Shown piece by piece: positions 1-9,561 of a stretch of 64,000 nt of DNA. Position 1 is the first letter of the stretch, and the number at the start of each line of letters is the position of its first letter. This DNA is from Allorhizobium sonneratiae (lineage in GTDB: Bacteria > Pseudomonadota > Alphaproteobacteria > Rhizobiales > Rhizobiaceae). The position numbers were made by a program, and so were the translations under genes. The stretch lies in NCBI RefSeq assembly GCF_023700755.1, contig NZ_JAMKOJ010000002.1, positions 436,329 through 500,328 of the forward strand, read 5' to 3'. The notes beneath the pieces are model-generated. The model was not told the DNA's origin. It saw only the letters and a program-made list of their open reading frames with translations, and ran no database searches.

Positions 1-759
1 GCCAATGACCGGGTCAGCTATTCCAGACCCGACGGCCATACCATCAGCCTCTATCTTGAGGGCGGCACGGGCACGCGCCGCGTGGATGGCGCGGCCAAAA
101 ACGGCTGGCCGGGTGCGCTCTGCGTGATGCCACAGGGAGCCTCATCGGAATGGGAAATCACCGAAACCTTCCGGTTTGTGCATCTTTACCTGCAAGATCA
201 GGAATTGCGCCGGGCCTATACCGAAACCTTTGATCAGGATTGCCGCCTGATGGTCATGCCCGAAGTGACCTTTGACAATGCCCCGGCCTTGGAGCGCTCT
301 TTGCGAGGGCTGGCCTGTGCCGTGCAAAACGGCGATAGCCTGGCCGCCGAACAGGCCACCGCCACCGCCCTCACCCAGCTGTTTGTCCACCCCCGCTATG
401 GCGGCGCTGCAAATATCACCATCAAGGGCGGGCTTTCCCCTTTGATGCGCAACCGGCTGATTGATTATATCGAAAACCACCTGCACCTGCCCATCACCCT
501 GCAAACACTGGCAGATATCGCAGGTCTCAGCCCCTTCCACCTGCAACGCATGTTCCTCCTCAGTTGCGGTCTCTCCCCCGCCGACTGGCTCCTGCGCCGC
601 CGCCTCGCCAAAGCCAAAACCCTGCTTTACACCCAAGACCCCATCGCCCAAATCGCCTCGGCCTGCGGCTTTAGCAGCCAAAGCCATATGACCCGGGTGT
701 TTAAGGAGGCAACGGGGTGTACGCCCTCGGTTTACCGTGGGCGGGTGAGGGATGTTTGA
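1..759 (+). CDS. AraC-family transcriptional regulator (5' end cut by window)
   Basis: The frame is open from base 1, so the true start lies upstream and at least 252 residues are present. The first ~130 residues look like the divergent N-terminal sensor part of AraC proteins. The last ~100 residues carry two helix-turn-helix units: one around ITLQTLADIAGLSPFHLQRMF and a second with the usual DPIAQIASACGFSSQSHMTRVFKEATG pattern split over the last 40 residues. It should bind DNA as a local activator or repressor; effector and targets are unknown. The C-terminal part uses many CCC/GCC codons. A GTG at 82 would give a shorter protein but would cut the sensor domain, so I prefer the open frame. 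Confidence 0.85.
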   Translation, partial: ANDRVSYSRPDGHTISLYLEGGTGTRRVDGAAKNGWPGALCVMPQGASSEWEITETFRFVHLYLQDQELRRAYTETFDQDCRLMVMPEVTFDNAPALERSLRGLACAVQNGDSLAAEQATATALTQLFVHPRYGGAANITIKGGLSPLMRNRLIDYIENHLHLPITLQTLADIAGLSPFHLQRMFLLSCGLSPADWLLRRRLAKAKTLLYTQDPIAQIASACGFSSQSHMTRVFKEATGCTPSVYRGRVRDV

Positions 760-836
760 GGAGGCGAGCGTTCTTGACGGTAAGAGGTCGATTGTCTTTG
801 AAATATTGAGAAGACGATGGGTGTAACACTCAGAGC

Positions 837-879
837 TTAAACTATTGGCAGGTTCATATTGAACCAGACAATAGTTTAA
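837..879. repeat. Perfect interrupted palindrome between convergent genes
   Basis: Outer arms TTAAACTATTG (837-847) and CAATAGTTTAA (869-879) are exact complements, and so are inner arms GGTTCA (851-856) and TGAACC (860-865). This makes a 17-bp stem with small 3/3 internal loop and a 3-nt tip. It includes the stop codon of the dehydrogenase gene at 876. There is no T-run after the stem on either strand, so it is either a weak bidirectional 3'-end hairpin or an operator-like site. Confidence 0.8.
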
Positions 880-1607
880 CCTTCGAAACTGCCCCCGTAT
901 TCCTTCGGAACAAGATCGGCTTGCGCTTCGCCACTCCTGATCAGACGAAGTATTGTGTTTGCTACCAATTTGGGTGAGTGCGCGAACGACACGGTATCAG
1001 CTTCCTGTGCCCTTGCTGATTCCAAACCTGACTTTACAGAACCGTAAAACTCGGTCGCAGTGATGAACGGGTGCAGTGTGGACACGACAATACCCGCATC
1101 CGCAAGCTCCAGACGTGCGACGCTTGAAAGCATGTTAAGCGCAGATTTGGAACTGGTATATGCTGCTGAGCCTGGATATGTGGCAAGCGTTGCGCCCGAG
1201 CTGATATTGACAATGCTTCCAGCACCTTGCTTTCGCATGTATGGGATGACTGCCTGCATCATAACAAGTGGAGCCACACTGTTAATATCAAGCAACTCTC
1301 GAAAATCATCAATGCTGATGTTCTCAATAGTGGCATGCAGCCCTTGCCCCGCATTGTTCACCAACACGTCGATGCGCCCAAATTTTTCTATCGTTTCCTG
1401 CACGGCTTGTTTCACCTGTTCGGGGCGGGTGACATCGCAAACCACCGCAAGTGCATCTTCCATCTCGCCTGCCAGCGCCTCTATGTGGTCTTTCCGGCGC
1501 GCCAGTAAGACCACACGCGCGCCTGATTGTGCCGCTGCGCGTGCTGTCGCTCTGCCAATACCTGACGATGCGCCGGTCACGACCACAACTGCGTTTCTTA
1601 TTTCCAT
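876..1607 (-). CDS. Short-chain dehydrogenase/reductase (SDR)
   Basis: A 243-residue classical SDR, NAD(P)-dependent oxidoreductase. The cofactor motif TGASSGIG is at residues 11-18, NNAG at 84-87, the catalytic Ser near 136-137, and Tyr150/Lys154 lie in YTSSK. The frame continues upstream, but the ATG at 1607 has an AAAGGA ribosome site and begins directly with the Rossmann strand, so the longer N-terminus is rejected. It is divergent from the AraC gene at 1849, sharing a 241-bp spacer, so it is a likely target of that regulator. The substrate is not evident from sequence. Confidence 0.88.
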   Translation of the reverse strand: MEIRNAVVVVTGASSGIGRATARAAAQSGARVVLLARRKDHIEALAGEMEDALAVVCDVTRPEQVKQAVQETIEKFGRIDVLVNNAGQGLHATIENISIDDFRELLDINSVAPLVMMQAVIPYMRKQGAGSIVNISSGATLATYPGSAAYTSSKSALNMLSSVARLELADAGIVVSTLHPFITATEFYGSVKSGLESARAQEADTVSFAHSPKLVANTILRLIRSGEAQADLVPKEYGGSFEG

Positions 1608-1848
1608 TAGACATGTTCCTTTGTTTGGATACCCTATGACCTCACGATTGCGGTCATTGATCTGTCGGTACTCCGGTGCAAGCCAATGGGCAGCTTGTTG
1701 CGACCCGCTACGGTGTGGCGCACGAAGAAATTCCGATGAAGCACTCATAAGCCGTTGTTGATCGCATCGCGTGCCCGATCCGGTCGATTGTTTGCACATT
1801 CCTGCTCATGCGTTGATTGTAACGTCAGATCATGCGAGAGGTAGTGTT

Positions 1849-2769
1849 ATGAACAACACAATCGACACCATGAGACTTTTGGTAGAGGAACGTGCAAGAA
1901 ACGTTTTAACTCGGACCAAAATACCGCGGTTTGATATACTCAAAGTCTCTGAGCCGACGGAGCTTTTCCCCGAAATCTATCAGCCTTTGGTTAGCCTGAT
2001 CCTGCAAGGGGAGAAACGTCTCACCATTGGCAAACATATTCTGAACTACACTGCGGGACATATCTTCATTGCGTCTGTCGAGCTTCCCGTCATTGGAGAG
2101 ATCACCCAAGCGAGCGCAACCGCTCCATACCTTGCCCTGCGCCTGACCTTTGATCGTGCCGTTGTCGCCGACCTGTTGCGCGATGTATCAGGCCCGATAA
2201 AATCCGCTGACACTCGAAGCTTCTGTGTCAATCAGGCAAGTGATAAACTTGCCGATGCCTGGTTGAGGATGTTGCAACTGCTAGAGCAGCCGGAGGAGAT
2301 TGCGGTCATGGCCCCACTTTTGGAGCGTGAAATTCTGTTCCGATTGCTGCGCAGCCCACATGGCGCTGTTTTGCGACAAGTCGCAAGCATCGACAGCCGA
2401 TTTGACCAAATCAGAAATGCGTTGGTCTGGATTAGAACCAACTATGCGACAGCCTTTCGTATAGAGCACCTAGCAGATGTCGCAAACATGAGCCCGTCAG
2501 CTTTCCACCGTGGTTTTAAAGCCAGCACGGGTCTGTCGCCGCTCCAGTATCAAAAGCATCTCAGGCTCTATGAGGCCCGCAGGATTCTCTTTGCCAAATC
2601 AGGTGATGTTGCTTCCGTTGCGCTTGCTGTTGGCTATGAAAGCCTATCGCAATTTACCCGCGAATACGCACGCCTATTTGGCACTCCTCCCGCTCGCGAT
2701 GTTCGGGGGCTGCGGGCAAATGTATCTTCGGACCCGTCGCTGCTTTATGGTTCTTCACTGGAATATTAG
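1849..2769 (+). CDS. AraC-family regulator with AraC_N domain (YqhC-like)
   Basis: 306 residues. The N-terminal ~190 residues match the AraC_N type (strands around FPEIYQPLVSLILQGEKRLTIG), and the C-terminal ~100 residues hold two HTH units (FRIEHLADVANMSPSAFHRGF and VASVALAVGYESLSQFTREY). AraC_N regulators such as E. coli YqhC respond to reactive aldehydes and control neighbouring reductase genes. Here a divergent SDR and two convergent aldo/keto reductases fit that pattern, though the inducer is an inference. The ATG at 1849 is preceded by GAGAGGTAG; an upstream in-frame start at 1771 lacks a ribosome site. Confidence 0.88.
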   Translation: MNNTIDTMRLLVEERARNVLTRTKIPRFDILKVSEPTELFPEIYQPLVSLILQGEKRLTIGKHILNYTAGHIFIASVELPVIGEITQASATAPYLALRLTFDRAVVADLLRDVSGPIKSADTRSFCVNQASDKLADAWLRMLQLLEQPEEIAVMAPLLEREILFRLLRSPHGAVLRQVASIDSRFDQIRNALVWIRTNYATAFRIEHLADVANMSPSAFHRGFKASTGLSPLQYQKHLRLYEARRILFAKSGDVASVALAVGYESLSQFTREYARLFGTPPARDVRGLRANVSSDPSLLYGSSLEY

Positions 2770-2848
2770 ATTTCGGGAGCGGTTCGCCGCCAATGACAGG
2801 GGGAAAGCACGATGCTCTCGCCCTGAGTCCAAGATCATGAATATCAGT

Positions 2849-3853
<1,005 letters not shown>

Positions 3854-3855
3854 GG

Positions 3856-4806
3856 TCATTCTCCTACCGCGTTCAGCACGTTCATCTGGGCTTCCGTCAG
3901 GGTCAGCCTGCCCGCCTCGATCATGCTCTCCAACTGGCTGAGGCTGGTGGCGGAAGCGATCGGCGCGGTAATGCCGGGACGGGCTGCGACCCAGGCAATG
4001 GCGATGGTTGCGGGCGTGGTGCCGGCTTCTTTCGCCACCTGTTCAAGGGCTGCGAGGATCTTGAAGCCCTTGTCGTTGAGGTAATCCCCCACCCGGTAGC
4101 TGCGCGCCTTGCCTTCGGTATCAGCCTTTGTGCGATATTTGCCGGAGAGGAAACCGGCCGCCAGCGCATAATAGCTGATCACGCCGATATTGTCGCGAAT
4201 GCAAAGGTCGGCCAGCGCGCCTTCAAACCTCTCGCGGGTGTAGAGATTATATTCCGGCTGGATCACGTCATAGGCGGGCAGGCCATTCGCCTTGGCAGCA
4301 TCGAAAGAGGCCTGCAATTGCTCAGCGGTGAAATTGGAGGAGCCGAGGGCGCGGATTTTTCCTGCCTCCTTCAGCTTGGCATAGGCACCGAGCGTTTCTT
4401 CATGCGGCGTTTCAGGGTCGAAAGTGTGGGAGAGGTAGAGATCGATATAATCCGTCTTGAGCCGGCGAAGGGAATTTTCCACCTCCTCAATGATCCATTT
4501 TGCCGAGAGATCCGGCCTGCCCTTGCCCATATCCATACCGACCTTGGTGACGATCACCATCTTGTCGCGGGCGACGGAACCGCGCTTCAGCCAGTTGCCG
4601 ATCACCGTTTCCGATTCGCCGCCGGAATGGCCGGGCACCCAGCGCGAATAGACATCCGCCGTGTCGATGGCATTGTAACCGGCATCGAAAAAGGCATCGA
4701 GCAGACGGAACGAGGTGGCCCCATCCGCCGTCCAGCCAAACACATTGCCACCAAAGACAACGGGCGCGATGGAAAGGCCGCTGCGGCCAAGGGCACGGTT
4801 TTGCAT
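3856..4806 (-). CDS. Aldo/keto reductase
   Basis: A 316-residue AKR. The tetrad is Asp/Tyr in AIDTADVYSRW, Lys in MVIVTKVGM and His in LYLSHTFDP. The GGESETVIGNWLKRG segment is typical of the Tas/YajO-like AKRs. The start at 4806 has a GGGAG site, and the 20 extra upstream residues of the open frame are rejected. Its stop lies just before the start of the second AKR. It begins 65 bp after deoA with no terminator visible, so read-through from the nucleoside operon is possible. Aldehydes such as deoC-derived acetaldehyde are a conceivable but unproven link. Confidence 0.87.
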   Translation of the reverse strand: MQNRALGRSGLSIAPVVFGGNVFGWTADGATSFRLLDAFFDAGYNAIDTADVYSRWVPGHSGGESETVIGNWLKRGSVARDKMVIVTKVGMDMGKGRPDLSAKWIIEEVENSLRRLKTDYIDLYLSHTFDPETPHEETLGAYAKLKEAGKIRALGSSNFTAEQLQASFDAAKANGLPAYDVIQPEYNLYTRERFEGALADLCIRDNIGVISYYALAAGFLSGKYRTKADTEGKARSYRVGDYLNDKGFKILAALEQVAKEAGTTPATIAIAWVAARPGITAPIASATSLSQLESMIEAGRLTLTEAQMNVLNAVGE

Positions 4807-4871
4807 GAAGATCTCCCGATGATTGATCCTTTGCAAAGAAACTAACGCCAGAGACGCAGATGGCAAGCGAC

Positions 4872-6182
4872 CTATCGAATATGCTCCAGAATGTGATCTC
4901 GTGCATCAGCCGCTGTCGCCGCGATGTGATAAGCCGCCAACACATCCCGAACTGCGCGTTCTCCGCTTGATGCATCACGCGCATGAACGCGGGCCAGCAC
5001 ATCGCCCGCCTTGACCGCGCTGCCCAATGGCAAAAGGTCGCTCAGGCCCACGGCGTGATCGATGGCATCATCCGGCCGCAGCCGTCCGCCACCAAGGCCG
5101 ATCACCGCAAGCCCGAGATCGCGGGTGGCGACATCAGCAAGAAAACCGCTTTCGTCTGCGACGACCGGCAGAATAACCGGAGCATGCGGCAGATAATGCC
5201 CTGCCCGCTCAAGAAAATCCGCAGGACCACCCAGACCATGCACCATGCGGGCAAAGAGATCGGCGGCAGTGCCGCTGTCCAGCGCCTGACGGCTACGGGC
5301 CAACGCCTGATCGTAATCGTGTTCCACACCGGCATTGACCAACATCTCCGCCACAAGCGCCAGCGTAACCTTCTCTAGCCGGCTATCTTTCACCTCCCGC
5401 CTGAGGATGGAAAGCGCATAGGCCACTTCCAGCGCATTGCCAGCCACATTCGACAAGGGCGCGTTCATATCGGTGATCAGCGCCGAAGTTTTCATGCCCG
5501 CACCATTGCCCACCGCCACCAGCGAGGCAGCAAGCACGCGGGCCTCGGCAAGATCGGTCATGAAAGCCCCGTTGCCGAGCTTCACATCCATCACCAGGCT
5601 TTCAAGCCCGGCAGCGAGTTTTTTCGACAGGATGGAGGCCGTAATCAGAGGCACAGATTCCACCGTCGCCGTCACATCGCGCACGGCATAAAGCCGCTTG
5701 TCGGCGGGGGCGAGATCGGCGGTCTGGCCGATGATGGCGGCTCCAACGCTGCGCACCAGCGCACGCAAGTGTTCGGCATCCGGGGCAATATTGTAGCCGG
5801 GTATCGATTCCAGCTTGTCCAGCGTGCCGCCCGTATGGCCAAGGCCGCGACCGGAAATCATCGGCACCGCCAAACCGCAGGCGGCAGCCACCGGCGCGAG
5901 AATGAGCGACACGCCATCGCCAACGCCGCCGGTGGAATGCTTGTCGGCAATCGGGCGCTCCACGCCCGGCCATGTCAACACCGTGCCGCTGTCCCGCATG
6001 GCCAGCGTCAGCGCCACGGTTTCTGCATCGCTCATGCCGCGCAGGTAAACCGCCATGGCAAAGGCGGCAATCTGTCCTTCGGACAGCCTGTCCTCAGCCA
6101 AGGCCCGGATAAAACCGGCAATCTCATCAGCGGACAGAATGAGACCGTCGCGTTTTTTCCGGATGATTTCCTGCGGCAGCAT
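4872..6182 (-). CDS. deoA: Thymidine phosphorylase
   Basis: 436 residues, the usual length for DeoA. It cleaves thymidine or deoxyuridine with phosphate into base and 2-deoxyribose-1-phosphate in the cytosol. The phosphate-binding loop KHSTGGVGD is at 81-89, and the family signature with SGRGLGHTGGTLDK follows at about 109-122. The N-terminal helical domain (MLPQEIIRKKRDG) is intact. It lies 4 bp downstream of deoC in the same operon, giving a path from imported deoxynucleosides to deoxyribose phosphate. Confidence 0.96.
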   Translation of the reverse strand: MLPQEIIRKKRDGLILSADEIAGFIRALAEDRLSEGQIAAFAMAVYLRGMSDAETVALTLAMRDSGTVLTWPGVERPIADKHSTGGVGDGVSLILAPVAAACGLAVPMISGRGLGHTGGTLDKLESIPGYNIAPDAEHLRALVRSVGAAIIGQTADLAPADKRLYAVRDVTATVESVPLITASILSKKLAAGLESLVMDVKLGNGAFMTDLAEARVLAASLVAVGNGAGMKTSALITDMNAPLSNVAGNALEVAYALSILRREVKDSRLEKVTLALVAEMLVNAGVEHDYDQALARSRQALDSGTAADLFARMVHGLGGPADFLERAGHYLPHAPVILPVVADESGFLADVATRDLGLAVIGLGGGRLRPDDAIDHAVGLSDLLPLGSAVKAGDVLARVHARDASSGERAVRDVLAAYHIAATAADARDHILEHIR

Positions 6183-6186
6183 CTTT

Positions 6187-6975
6187 TTAGTATCCGCTGG
6201 CCTGTCGGGTCGAGTCCTGACCGCTCAGCACGGCGGCAATGTCGTTGAGCAGGCTGGAAGCGCCGAAGCGGAAGGTGGAGGGCATGATCCAGTTTTCATC
6301 CATAATGGCGCTGACATGGCGGAAATAAAGAATGGCATCGCGAACCGAGGAAATGCCGCCCGCGGGTTTGAAGCCAACCTTGCCGCCGCTGTCGCGAATG
6401 GCCTGCAGCATCGTGTCTGCCGCTTCCAGCGTGGCGTTGACGGCAACCTTGCCGGTGGAGGTCTTGATGAAATCCGCCCCTTCGGCAATTGCAATGTCAC
6501 TGGCACGACGGATCAGCGCCTGGCTCTTGAGTTCGCCGGTTTCCAGAATGACCTTGAGCACCGCCGGAGACGGGATGGCCGCCCGCACGGCACGGATCAT
6601 CTGAACCACCGCCTGCTCGTCGCCCGCGATGAATTTTCGATAGGGAATGACAAGATCGATCTCGTCGGCGCCATCGGCAAGTGCCTGTTTCGTCTCGTTC
6701 ACCACGGCGGCAACATCCATGTCGCCCGCGGGAAAATTGACGACGGTGGCGATCTTCACCACATTGCCATCGCCCAGAAGGCTGCGCGCCTGCGCAACGA
6801 AACGCGGCCAGATGCAGATGGCAGCCGTGTGTCCATAAGGACCGTGGGCCTTCTCGCACAGGGCCTCGATCTCCTCCGGCGTGCAGTCATCTTTCAGATT
6901 GGTCAGGTCCAGAACCGACAGGGCGAGCGCAGCGCATTCGCGCAATTCACGACTATCCAAGATCTTCTCCTCCAT
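6187..6975 (-). CDS. deoC: Deoxyribose-phosphate aldolase
   Basis: 262 residues. It splits 2-deoxyribose-5-phosphate into glyceraldehyde-3-phosphate and acetaldehyde. The Schiff-base lysine is Lys171 in DFIKTSTGK, with partners Asp107 (ADEIDLVIP) and Lys203 (GFKPAGG) matching Asp102/Lys167/Lys201 of the E. coli enzyme. It lies between cdd and deoA in the nucleoside salvage operon. No phosphopentomutase (deoB) gene is in the window, so that step must be encoded elsewhere. The acetaldehyde made here may be one reason for reductase genes nearby. Confidence 0.96.
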   Translation of the reverse strand: MEEKILDSRELRECAALALSVLDLTNLKDDCTPEEIEALCEKAHGPYGHTAAICIWPRFVAQARSLLGDGNVVKIATVVNFPAGDMDVAAVVNETKQALADGADEIDLVIPYRKFIAGDEQAVVQMIRAVRAAIPSPAVLKVILETGELKSQALIRRASDIAIAEGADFIKTSTGKVAVNATLEAADTMLQAIRDSGGKVGFKPAGGISSVRDAILYFRHVSAIMDENWIMPSTFRFGASSLLNDIAAVLSGQDSTRQASGY

Positions 6976-7071
6976 TTTGCCGCTTCTTTATAAACAGGGA
7001 TGGGCAGGGCTGGCCATGATTTTTCAAGGCACCCGCCGATCCCAAACAAAAGGCTTATCGCGTGGAGTTGA

Positions 7072-7464
7072 TCAGCCGATGACATCCGTGTCAAAACTGA
7101 AGGGCAGAAGTTCATCCATGGTCATGGTTTTCTGCACGCCAACCTCGTCGCAGAGATAGATTTTCGTCTCTGCGACGGCAAACTCGCGGATTTTCTGTCG
7201 GCAGCCGCCACAGGGCGGGCACAGCGCCAGTTTTTCAGCAATCACGGCGATTTCGACAATTTTCCGGCCCCCGCCCATGATCATGCAGCCGATAGCCGTC
7301 GGCTCCGCGCACCAGCCCTGCGGGAAGGAGAGGTTTTCGATATTGGCCCCGGTATAGATCCTGCCGTCATCGGCACGGATCGCCGCCCCCACCGGAAATT
7401 TTGAATAGGGCGCATGGGCAAAGACCATGGCGTCGCGGGCGGCTTCGAACAGGTCATGGGCCAT
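7072..7464 (-). CDS. cdd: Cytidine deaminase
   Basis: 130 residues, the size of tetrameric cytidine deaminases. It converts (deoxy)cytidine to (deoxy)uridine. The zinc ligands are Cys52, Cys85 and Cys88 (CAEPTA and PPCGGCRQ), with catalytic Glu54. The usual Arg after CAE is Pro55 here; the same position varies in the family, so activity is still expected. The start overlaps nothing: it lies 3 bp after the second permease gene, so the enzyme is translated with its transporter and acts on newly imported pyrimidine nucleosides. Confidence 0.95.
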   Translation of the reverse strand: MAHDLFEAARDAMVFAHAPYSKFPVGAAIRADDGRIYTGANIENLSFPQGWCAEPTAIGCMIMGGGRKIVEIAVIAEKLALCPPCGGCRQKIREFAVAETKIYLCDEVGVQKTMTMDELLPFSFDTDVIG

Positions 7465-7467
7465 GGA

Positions 7468-8439
7468 TCAACGCTCCTTCACATAGGGCACGCCACCAGC
7501 CTTCGGCGATCTGGCCGAGCCGATAAATCCTGCCAGAAGAATGCAGGTTAGAATATAGGGCAGTGCCTGAAAAATCTGCACCGGCACTTCACCAATCAGC
7601 GGCAGGGATTTGCCTTGCATGAAATTGCCGCTGGCATCGAGAAAACCGAACAGAAGGCAGGCAAACAACACCGGCACCGGCTTCCATTTGGCAAAGATCA
7701 GCGCGGCCAGCGCAATATAGCCTTTGCCCGCCGACATGTCGCGAATGAAGGCTGCCGACTGGGCAATCGAAAGATAGGTGCCGGAAAAACCGCAGAGGAA
7801 ACCGGCAAGGATGACCGAGCGATAGCGCAGCCAGGTCACCGAAATGCCGGCCGTATCGACAGCACCGGGGTTTTCCCCCACAGCGCGCAATCTGAGGCCA
7901 AAGCGGCTGCGGTAGAGCACCCACCAGCTGAGCGGAACTGCGAGAAAAGCAAGATAGGCCAGAAGATTGTTGCCGGAAATCACTTCCGCATAAATCCGAC
8001 CGATCACCGGCACGTTATGAAGAGCCTCGGCACCGGGCAGCGTGATGGAATCGAAACGGGCCGTGCGCGGCAATTGCGGCGTGCGCCCGCCCTGGCTGAA
8101 CCAGGCCTGGCCCAGCACGGCGGTCAAGCCGGCAGCGACAAAATTCAGCGCCACCCCGGAAATGATCTGATTGCCGCGGCAGGTGATCGAGGCAAAACCA
8201 TGCACCAGAGACAGGACAATCGACACCGCAATACCACCGAAAAGCCCGGCCCAGGCCGAGCCGGTCAGGGCGGCGACCGTGGCTGCAGCAAAGGCCGATG
8301 CCAGCATCTTGCCTTCCAGCCCGATGTCGAAAATGCCGGCGCGTTCGGAAAACATGCCCGCCAGCGCGGTGAAGATCAGCGGAATGGACAGCCTGACCGT
8401 GGAGCCGAGCATGCTGACAAAGATATCGAAATAATCCAT
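7468..8439 (-). CDS. Nucleoside ABC transporter, inner-membrane permease 2
   Basis: A 323-residue hydrophobic protein of the BPD_transp_2 family (YufQ/NupQ-like), with about eight to ten predicted membrane segments. The stretch GIFDIGLEGKMLASAF in the first 50 residues is the family hallmark of BMP-linked permeases, as is RAVGENPGAVDTAGIS in the cytoplasmic loop. It pairs with the permease encoded 11 bp upstream and is followed at 3 bp by cdd. The close linkage to cdd/deoC/deoA argues for nucleosides as the substrate rather than sugars. Confidence 0.92.
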   Translation of the reverse strand: MDYFDIFVSMLGSTVRLSIPLIFTALAGMFSERAGIFDIGLEGKMLASAFAAATVAALTGSAWAGLFGGIAVSIVLSLVHGFASITCRGNQIISGVALNFVAAGLTAVLGQAWFSQGGRTPQLPRTARFDSITLPGAEALHNVPVIGRIYAEVISGNNLLAYLAFLAVPLSWWVLYRSRFGLRLRAVGENPGAVDTAGISVTWLRYRSVILAGFLCGFSGTYLSIAQSAAFIRDMSAGKGYIALAALIFAKWKPVPVLFACLLFGFLDASGNFMQGKSLPLIGEVPVQIFQALPYILTCILLAGFIGSARSPKAGGVPYVKER

Positions 8440-8450
8440 GCCGACACTCC

Positions 8451-9554
8451 TCAGGCTTTTTTCATGGCCAGATAGGCCTTCACGATCAGCGGCCGGAACA
8501 TGAATTCCAGCGCACCGGCAAACAGGATGACCAGCCCCTGAATGACGATGATCATATCACGGTTGATATTGGGCATGTCGAAAGACAGTTCCGCACCGCC
8601 CTGATAGAGCACGCCGAACAGAATGGCGGCAAGCAGGATGCCAAGCGGCGTGTTGCGCCCCATGAGGCTGACGGCAATGCCGACAAAGCCAGCACCGCCG
8701 ACAAATTCCACCTGAAGACGCCCCGTTGCACCCATGACGATGTTGAGCGCCGTCATTCCAGCCAGCGCGCCGGACATCAGCATGGTCACAATGACGATGC
8801 GCGTATAGGAGATGCCGGCATAGCTTGCCGCCGAGCGGCTGAGGCCCAGCGTGCGCATTTCATAACCGAAGCGCGTGCGCCAGATCAGCAGCCAGACCAG
8901 ATAGCACATGACGAGCGCAATCAGGAAAGAGACGTTGAAGGGGGCCGCACCAAGGCTCAGACCGAAGAGAGACATGAACCAGCTCATATCGGGCAACATC
9001 CCGCCGGGCAGGAAGCCACGGCTTTCCGGCGCCATGCTGCCCGGAACGATCAGCACATGCACCAAAAGATAGACCATCAGCGCCGAACCGATGAAATTGA
9101 ACATGATGGTGGTGATGACGATATGGCTGCCGCGTTTGGCCTGAAGCCAGGCCGGGATAAAGGCCCAGGCCGCGCCGAACAGGGCAGCACCGGCAATGGC
9201 AAAGGGCATGGTCACATACCATGGACAATAATGATCGAGCGCCAGAGCCACCAGCGTCGCGCCAAGCCCCCCGACATAGGCCTGACCTTCCGAGCCGATG
9301 TTGAACAGGCCCGCATGATAGGCCACAGCCACGGAAAGGCCGGTGAAAATGAAATTCGTCGCATAATAGAGGGTGAAACCGATGCCTTCACCGCGGCCCA
9401 GCGCCCCGGTCAGCATCAGTTTCAGCGCCTCCCAGGGGTTCTCGCCAATGATCCAGACCACAAGGCCCGAGACGAGGAACGCCAGGATCAGGTTGATCAG
9501 CGGCAGAAGCCCGTAGGTGATCCAGTTAGGCAAGGGAACGGAAGCGGTACTCAT
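8451..9554 (-). CDS. Nucleoside ABC transporter, inner-membrane permease 1
   Basis: A 367-residue permease of the BPD_transp_2 family (YufP/NupP-like). The hallmark AGLFNIGSEGQAYVGGLGAT lies near residue 80, and the loop GLSRSAASYAGIS matches the domain contacting the ATPase. The ATG at 9554 has a GAGG site 6 nt upstream and starts 7 bp after the ATPase stop. An upstream TTG at 9572 would overlap that gene and is rejected. With the second permease it forms the heterodimeric channel. Confidence 0.92.
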   Translation of the reverse strand: MSTASVPLPNWITYGLLPLINLILAFLVSGLVVWIIGENPWEALKLMLTGALGRGEGIGFTLYYATNFIFTGLSVAVAYHAGLFNIGSEGQAYVGGLGATLVALALDHYCPWYVTMPFAIAGAALFGAAWAFIPAWLQAKRGSHIVITTIMFNFIGSALMVYLLVHVLIVPGSMAPESRGFLPGGMLPDMSWFMSLFGLSLGAAPFNVSFLIALVMCYLVWLLIWRTRFGYEMRTLGLSRSAASYAGISYTRIVIVTMLMSGALAGMTALNIVMGATGRLQVEFVGGAGFVGIAVSLMGRNTPLGILLAAILFGVLYQGGAELSFDMPNINRDMIIVIQGLVILFAGALEFMFRPLIVKAYLAMKKA

Positions 9555-9561
9555 CAAAACC

